A stretch of DNA of 64,000 bases, taken from Oreohelix idahoensis (Eukaryota; Mollusca; Gastropoda; Stylommatophora; Oreohelicidae). Position numbers and translations under genes: made by a program. Below the pieces are notes generated by a model. It worked only from the letters and a program-made list of their open reading frames with translations, ran no database searches and had not been told where the DNA came from. The stretch covers positions 1-64,000 of the forward strand of contig JAMPIV010012242.1 in assembly GCA_024509875.1 (NCBI GenBank), read 5' to 3'. Positions 59,671 to 64,000 of the stretch are shown in pieces (the stretch's first letter is position 1; each line of letters begins with the position of its first letter).

Positions 59671-59900
59671 AGCCCCCCCCCCCCCCCCCCCCCCGGTGGC
59701 GTACTATGGGGGTGCGAGGTGGCGGTCCGCCCCGGGTGACAGCCAGGTCGGAATGCCATCAGACACTTTTATGATAGTGCTTACTGTTCAAAATATACTT
59801 GCAACTGTGTTTCTTTATGGTGGAGGGGTGCCAAAGGTAGGATCTGCCCCGGGTGCCAAATACATTAAGTACGCTCTCCCCCCCCCCCCTCTCCCACCCC
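59671..59900. repeat. Poly-C tract and paired GC-rich motif
   Basis: An unbroken C run of ~23-24 bases (59672-59694) is followed by two related blocks, ggcggtccgccccgggtgac and, ~110 bp later, ggatctgccccgggtgcc. A second C run closes it at 59880-59890. The proline-rich open frame 59564-59971 is produced by these runs and is not a gene. Confidence 0.7.
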
Positions 59901-60654
59901 TTTCTTGTTGTTTGTTCTTGGAACCGTTCCTTTCAGTTAAAATAACCCATTCGACCATGACTGTTGGTTAAACCAATGATGTTTTTGTTGGACAAAGTTA
60001 GAGAAACTGAGTGATATTAAAATGTGTGTGTATAAACTAGACCAATACCAAAGTTGTAATACAACAAATACACTTGGAAATAGTTTCGAGACCAAAAAAA
60101 ATAAGAAGTAAAAACCAAAGAGGAAAAAGAAAGAATTGAAGTAGAGAGCCCAGAACAGAAAATGTTAGAGATATCATTGAATACATGTGTGCTTGAAATG
60201 GAGCTGAAGGAATCAGAATGGAAAAATCCGTAACGGTAAACAGAGCAGACTTGAGAACATATAGAAGAAAAGTTCGCTTAAGCAGAGTACTACACAGTTT
60301 TTGTCATTTGCAGAACAGGCGTGAGACAGGGAGGCAACAGCACTGGTAGTGGTTCATCAGCGTCGGGCGACAGTAAAATGAGTGACATGAATGAATTCGC
60401 ACCTGCCGTTATCCTTTACTCTTCGAAGTCCATCATCTGTATTATTGTCTTTGCTGTAAAAAAAATGCCTGGGTGTGTCTACGTGTCTGGGTGAGTGTTT
60501 TTTTGTTGGATGTTTTTTCTTCTATAACAGGAAGTGTTGATATCTGATCTTGCTGGGGTTCCAGTATTTTCGACCGACCGACGAATCGGCAGGTCAGAAC
60601 TGAAACTCTATGCCTCGAGAGAAATATCAACAGCGTGAACAAAGGTGTCAAGAA

Positions 60655-61214
60655 TTCACACTATCCTCCCTGCTTGTCTGGTAGTCTTGGACTGTCTCAA
60701 CTATCCTTCCTGCTTGTCTGGTAGTCTTGGACTGTCTCTTTACTCCAAACAACTTACGGCTGTCAGTCTTAACATTGGGGAAATGTCGTTGAACAATTGT
60801 CAGACTGTCAATCTGAATATTCAAGAAATAGTCGTGGACTGTCTCTTTCCTCCACCCAATTTCAGACGGTCAATCTAAACATTAGGAAATAGTTGTGAAC
60901 ATGCTGTCTCGTTTAATCGAAACATTTTTCAGGCTAAACATTTGAAAAATAGTCGCAAAATGCCACTTTTGGCCAAACATGTTCAGTCGGTCAATGTAAA
61001 CATTTGATAAATAGTCGCAAAATGCCACTTTTGTCCAAACATGTTCAATCGGTCAACATAACAATTCGGAAGCAGACGTTGACTGTCTCTTTACTTCACA
61101 TATTGTCAGGTATTAACATAAACATTCGGGAAATGTTTGCGGACTGTCTCTGCACCCCAAACATTTTCAAACTGTCAGTCTATATCACCGGGAAGCATTG
61201 TTTCATACAATTCA
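60655..61214. repeat. Degenerate tandem repeat, period about 62 bp
   Basis: A unit built around agtcgcaaaatgccac / actgtctctttac, ccaaacattttcag and ggtcaatgtaaacat recurs eight or so times. Two adjacent units are spaced 62 bases apart (agtcgcaaaa at 60951 and 61013). The first part has a different, nearly exact double copy of ctgcttgtctggtagtcttg (about 60669 and 60710). It abuts a broken copy of family R. Confidence 0.75.
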
Positions 61215-61760
61215 CTCAAGAGTGAGTAATCCTACTAGACAGCTTTCAAGTTACAGATAAACAAGTTTTACTAATCACTGTATAGTTTAACATTGTAAAA
61301 AAAAAAAGTTGTTTAAATTGTGGTGAAACTTATGAAAAAATTTGAAAATGTCCATTGGTTGCGCTTGTTTGCTACTTAGCTATTCAGTGAGGGTCAGTTC
61401 GCGTTTGCTTCAGCCGCTGTTGGTTCCCACAGGTGCCTTTGACTGTACTTCTCTATAATAGTCAAGTATGACGGCTTTAACACGTCTCATGCTACAACGG
61501 CTGATGATTACATAGGTTGTCAGGGCGTCTTCAAAACCCGTCTTATGTTGGTGTCCTAGCATTGATTGCTGTCAACTTTTACTACAAACTGAGATGGAGA
61601 CAATGTGTCCCTCTGCTAAGTATTGGGTCTCCTGACATAGTCATCAGGTAACCTCCGCTTCCATCCACCCAACTTCATCCCCCTCCAGTCTTTTTGACCC
61701 TCCTCTGGCGTTTATTTTAACCCCAGTGAGTCGGATGAAAGATGCTTTTGGACACAACGA
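61215..61760 (-). repeat. Truncated copy of repeat family R
   Basis: The reverse complement aligns with 40640-41220: accccagtgag/gaggtcacctgat, cccaatacttagcagag, gtagtaaaag, gacgtgttaaagcc, then the tttaaactat and tttatctgtaac phrases. It stops abruptly where the 62-bp tandem repeat begins. Confidence 0.7.
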
Positions 61761-61769
61761 AAGGCGACA

Positions 61770-61771
<2 letters not shown>

Positions 61772-61845
<74 letters not shown>

Positions 61846-61897
61846 TTATATATAAATATATATATATGTGTGTGTGTGTGTGAGTGAGTGAGAGAGA

Positions 61898-61930
<33 letters not shown>
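61772..61930. repeat. Compound microsatellite (TA)n-(TG)n-(GA)n
   Basis: About 34 TA units (61773-61840), an imperfect TA section, then TG, GAGT and GA repeats. Confidence 0.97.
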
Positions 61931-63229
61931 TGATCAGGTATCAGAAATTCCGATGTCAAAAACATTTTGTATGAGGGAAATTTAACGGACTTGTGAGATT
62001 TATATCAAAGTGCAATAATTCGTAATAATTTTGAAGTATTGGACAGACTGAGTGCGCTATGACATCCCTTGATCATCACTGATCCTGTAACGAACTGACC
62101 TTGGACAGACAAATAAAGTAAGTTTTTCTGTTTGGGTTTTTCTGGGGAGTTCAGTTATAGAGCGAAGAGACTTTGCAATGGAAAAATTTATATAAAGCAT
62201 GGTGAGTAATTGTTTGCGAGACAGTTGATCTAGAAACCTTCGGAAATAGTCGTTGTAGTAAATCCTGGCAAAAAATATAGTCAGTCAGATCGAGCGAACT
62301 GCGTTAGCTGCGTTTAGTTCACAAAAATGGGCTCTCTCCCAAGTGGGTGTATAAAAGATATGTATTTTATAAGTGGCTGGCGCAATCGAGAGTTATTATC
62401 GAGTGATAAGTCCAAATGAGTTTTGTCTTGCCTTCTGTGGTGACATGAACAGTTCATAACTATCACTCAGATACTCGAATCGCCTGTATGTCACATATGA
62501 CAGTTTTTATTGAGTTATTCTGAGGAACAAGAGACAGTGGTTGCCATTTCAGGAATGTGGGTGTTGTCTATTGTAAAGAAACAGATATAGTTTAACTTTT
62601 AAAGAGTCTATCACTCGTTAGGCAACCTTGTAGGGACCATTTGACGAGTCTAACGAAGTATTTTAGGTAAACTTGGGAAAATCGTCAACCCTGGCGTGTA
62701 TGTGCCCCCCATTATTCTCAAAAGAAATACAACCAAGTAAAGGTGAACAGAAAAATAAGTCAGAACAGAATAAATTATAGCAGAAGCAGTTTTTGAGGAA
62801 GACAATTTTACCATAATAACGTAATTTAGAAGTTACAAGAAAATAATCGACCGCAGTATTTATTCAAGTATTGTGAACCAAAACAATAACCAATAGAGAA
62901 CAAGCTAGAAGTATTGAAGCATGAAAAGAGCGAACGAAGAGACCAAGACCCATAGTAGAAAATTATGGTATCTTCACATCTGATTGCTGTAAACATTTCT
63001 TAACCAACCATCATGATGTGAAGTTTTTGGCATATTAATTTTCCATTCAATTACTGTTGCTGATCTTTTAGTGTAAATAACTTTCACATATAATGTACAC
63101 TTGTCTGCCAGGAAGTCGTCGAAGTATGTTCCATTCAAGGTGTTGTAATCAATCAATCAATTGTAAACAGTTTTTTGGTAGAAAGAATGTTAACTTAGAC
63201 AACATTAAACTAAAGCTGCCCTGACAGTT
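61931..63229. other. Unassigned AT-rich sequence
   Basis: No gene, repeat or motif could be supported. Confidence 0.4.
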
Positions 63230-64000
63230 CGAGACGATGAAACGAAACCAACTAATACCCTCAGGTTTTACAAACATGTGCGTCTGCGGCCCCCAAGTGG
63301 GCCCGTCGCTGGTTCCTCGCGGCTAAGTCGATGCATCAGCTCAAAGCGCGTACGAGCCTGCGATGAACGAAGTGTATCTGGGCTCGACTACAACAGTCTA
63401 TTGAGACACGGCATCAAGGTCAACCCATATCGCCCCTACTGCGGCCACTCATAAAAGACTCTGTCGTCATACAACTCGCGAGCACAGCGCGTGAGCGATA
63501 GCGCAAACGCGCGTCATCGGAGAGATACAAAAGTCTGCAAAGCGTGCTACTACATGTGTAAATCCACGGACACACATGGAGAGGTGTGTCGAGCCGCAGG
63601 ATTCTCTGAACTACTCTACTCTTCTAGCAGCATCATACATACCAGTCTCTCTCTACTTGCCTTCGCGGTCCAACCCCATACTGCAGTGCGAGCAAGCTCA
63701 TACACAACGCACCACTATGAGCGAGCGCGAAGAGCTGACCCCGTTATACTAACACACATTAGAGGAACTCAGCAGAGGCCAATTGATAGGCTTGCCTCTG
63801 GCAAAGCACCAGGCATGTCTGATTAGTGTGCTGATACTATACATCACACCACAGTCATTTACAGCGCGTTCACAACATTAGCGCTCTCGACTCTATTATA
63901 CATACATCACTCCATGCTCTCGCCTAGCTCTCTATGAGCCCCTAGGGCTCTAGCGTAGTTCTAGAGCACTGTCGCGCGTTCGCGAAGAGATGAGAGGCAA
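63230..64000. other. GC-richer end segment with a trace of LINE reverse transcriptase
   Basis: Base composition changes sharply near 63230-63280: the sequence becomes rich in CG dinucleotides and loses the long A/T runs of the rest of the window. The frame 63491-63826 ends in IDRLASGKAPG (about 63770-63823), a phrase typical of the start of non-LTR reverse transcriptases. Nothing around it forms a longer match. It could be a decayed LINE, a low-quality contig end, or a misjoin. Confidence 0.5.

Larger units (their letters stand above)
55435..60654. other. Unassigned sequence with low-complexity patches
   Basis: No supported gene across ~5.2 kb. Patches: an AT palindromic microsatellite (56685-56772), a (CA)n run near 59233-59248, and the poly-C region near 59672. 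The opposed frames at 56932-57229 overlap on both strands and carry no motif. Region 57240-58250 reads as older, possibly repeat-derived sequence, but I could not name it. Confidence 0.4.

Noticed and set aside
59564..59971. 135-codon open frame with polyproline
   Set aside because: The prolines come from a C homopolymer and the frame depends on its exact length.

Overview
The window looks like a repeat-dense, AT-rich stretch of a marine invertebrate nuclear genome. A gastropod or other mollusc is my best guess, from the style of the tRNA-derived SINE body and the IN-before-RT gypsy elements, but nothing here proves it. I see no convincing single-copy host gene, no rRNA or tRNA gene, and no bacterial feature. 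Nearly all recognisable coding sequence belongs to transposable elements.

Layout. (1) 1-3.7 kb: decayed 3' part of a Ty3/gypsy element (copy C, + strand), ending in a polypurine tract and LTR start near 3464. (2) 6.4-7.5 kb: decayed Tc1/mariner-type transposase, - strand. (3) 9.0-10.2 kb: a copy of an unnamed ~1 kb dispersed repeat (here 'family R'), seen again at 39.1-40.0, 40.7-41.6 and 61.2-61.8 kb, with partial copies at 14.0-14.6 and 37.3-37.8 kb. (4) 13.4-15.7 and 35.1-37.8 kb: inverted arms of one repeat on either side of a nested retrotransposon. The right arm carries a SINE with target-site duplications, and the left arm keeps the matching empty site. (5) 15.8-34.6 kb: gypsy element B (- strand, LTRs ~1.15 kb), split by gypsy element A (+ strand, 17.85-27.43 kb, LTRs ~1.46 kb). 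(6) 41.6-50.6 kb: gypsy element D, complete at its edges, with 2.4 kb LTRs and a 5-bp CCAAT target duplication, but lacking a visible protease and integrase core. (7) 52.1-55.4 kb: decayed LINE with a TAAG-type tail. (8) 55.4-63.2 kb: unassigned sequence, microsatellites, a poly-C tract and a ~62-bp tandem repeat. (9) 63.2-64 kb: an abrupt GC-richer segment with a trace of LINE reverse transcriptase.

How the genes relate. In the gypsy elements the gene order is gag, protease, integrase, then reverse transcriptase and RNase H last. This is the reverse of the usual Ty3/gypsy order and matches what is known for Gmr1-like elements. A and B also share an 11-nt primer-binding core (TGGTGGACCAG) and a nucleocapsid region without a classical CCHC knuckle. 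LTR comparison by eye gives a relative history: B is oldest (roughly 2-3% LTR difference), D younger (about 1%), and A youngest (well under 1%), which agrees with A lying inside B.
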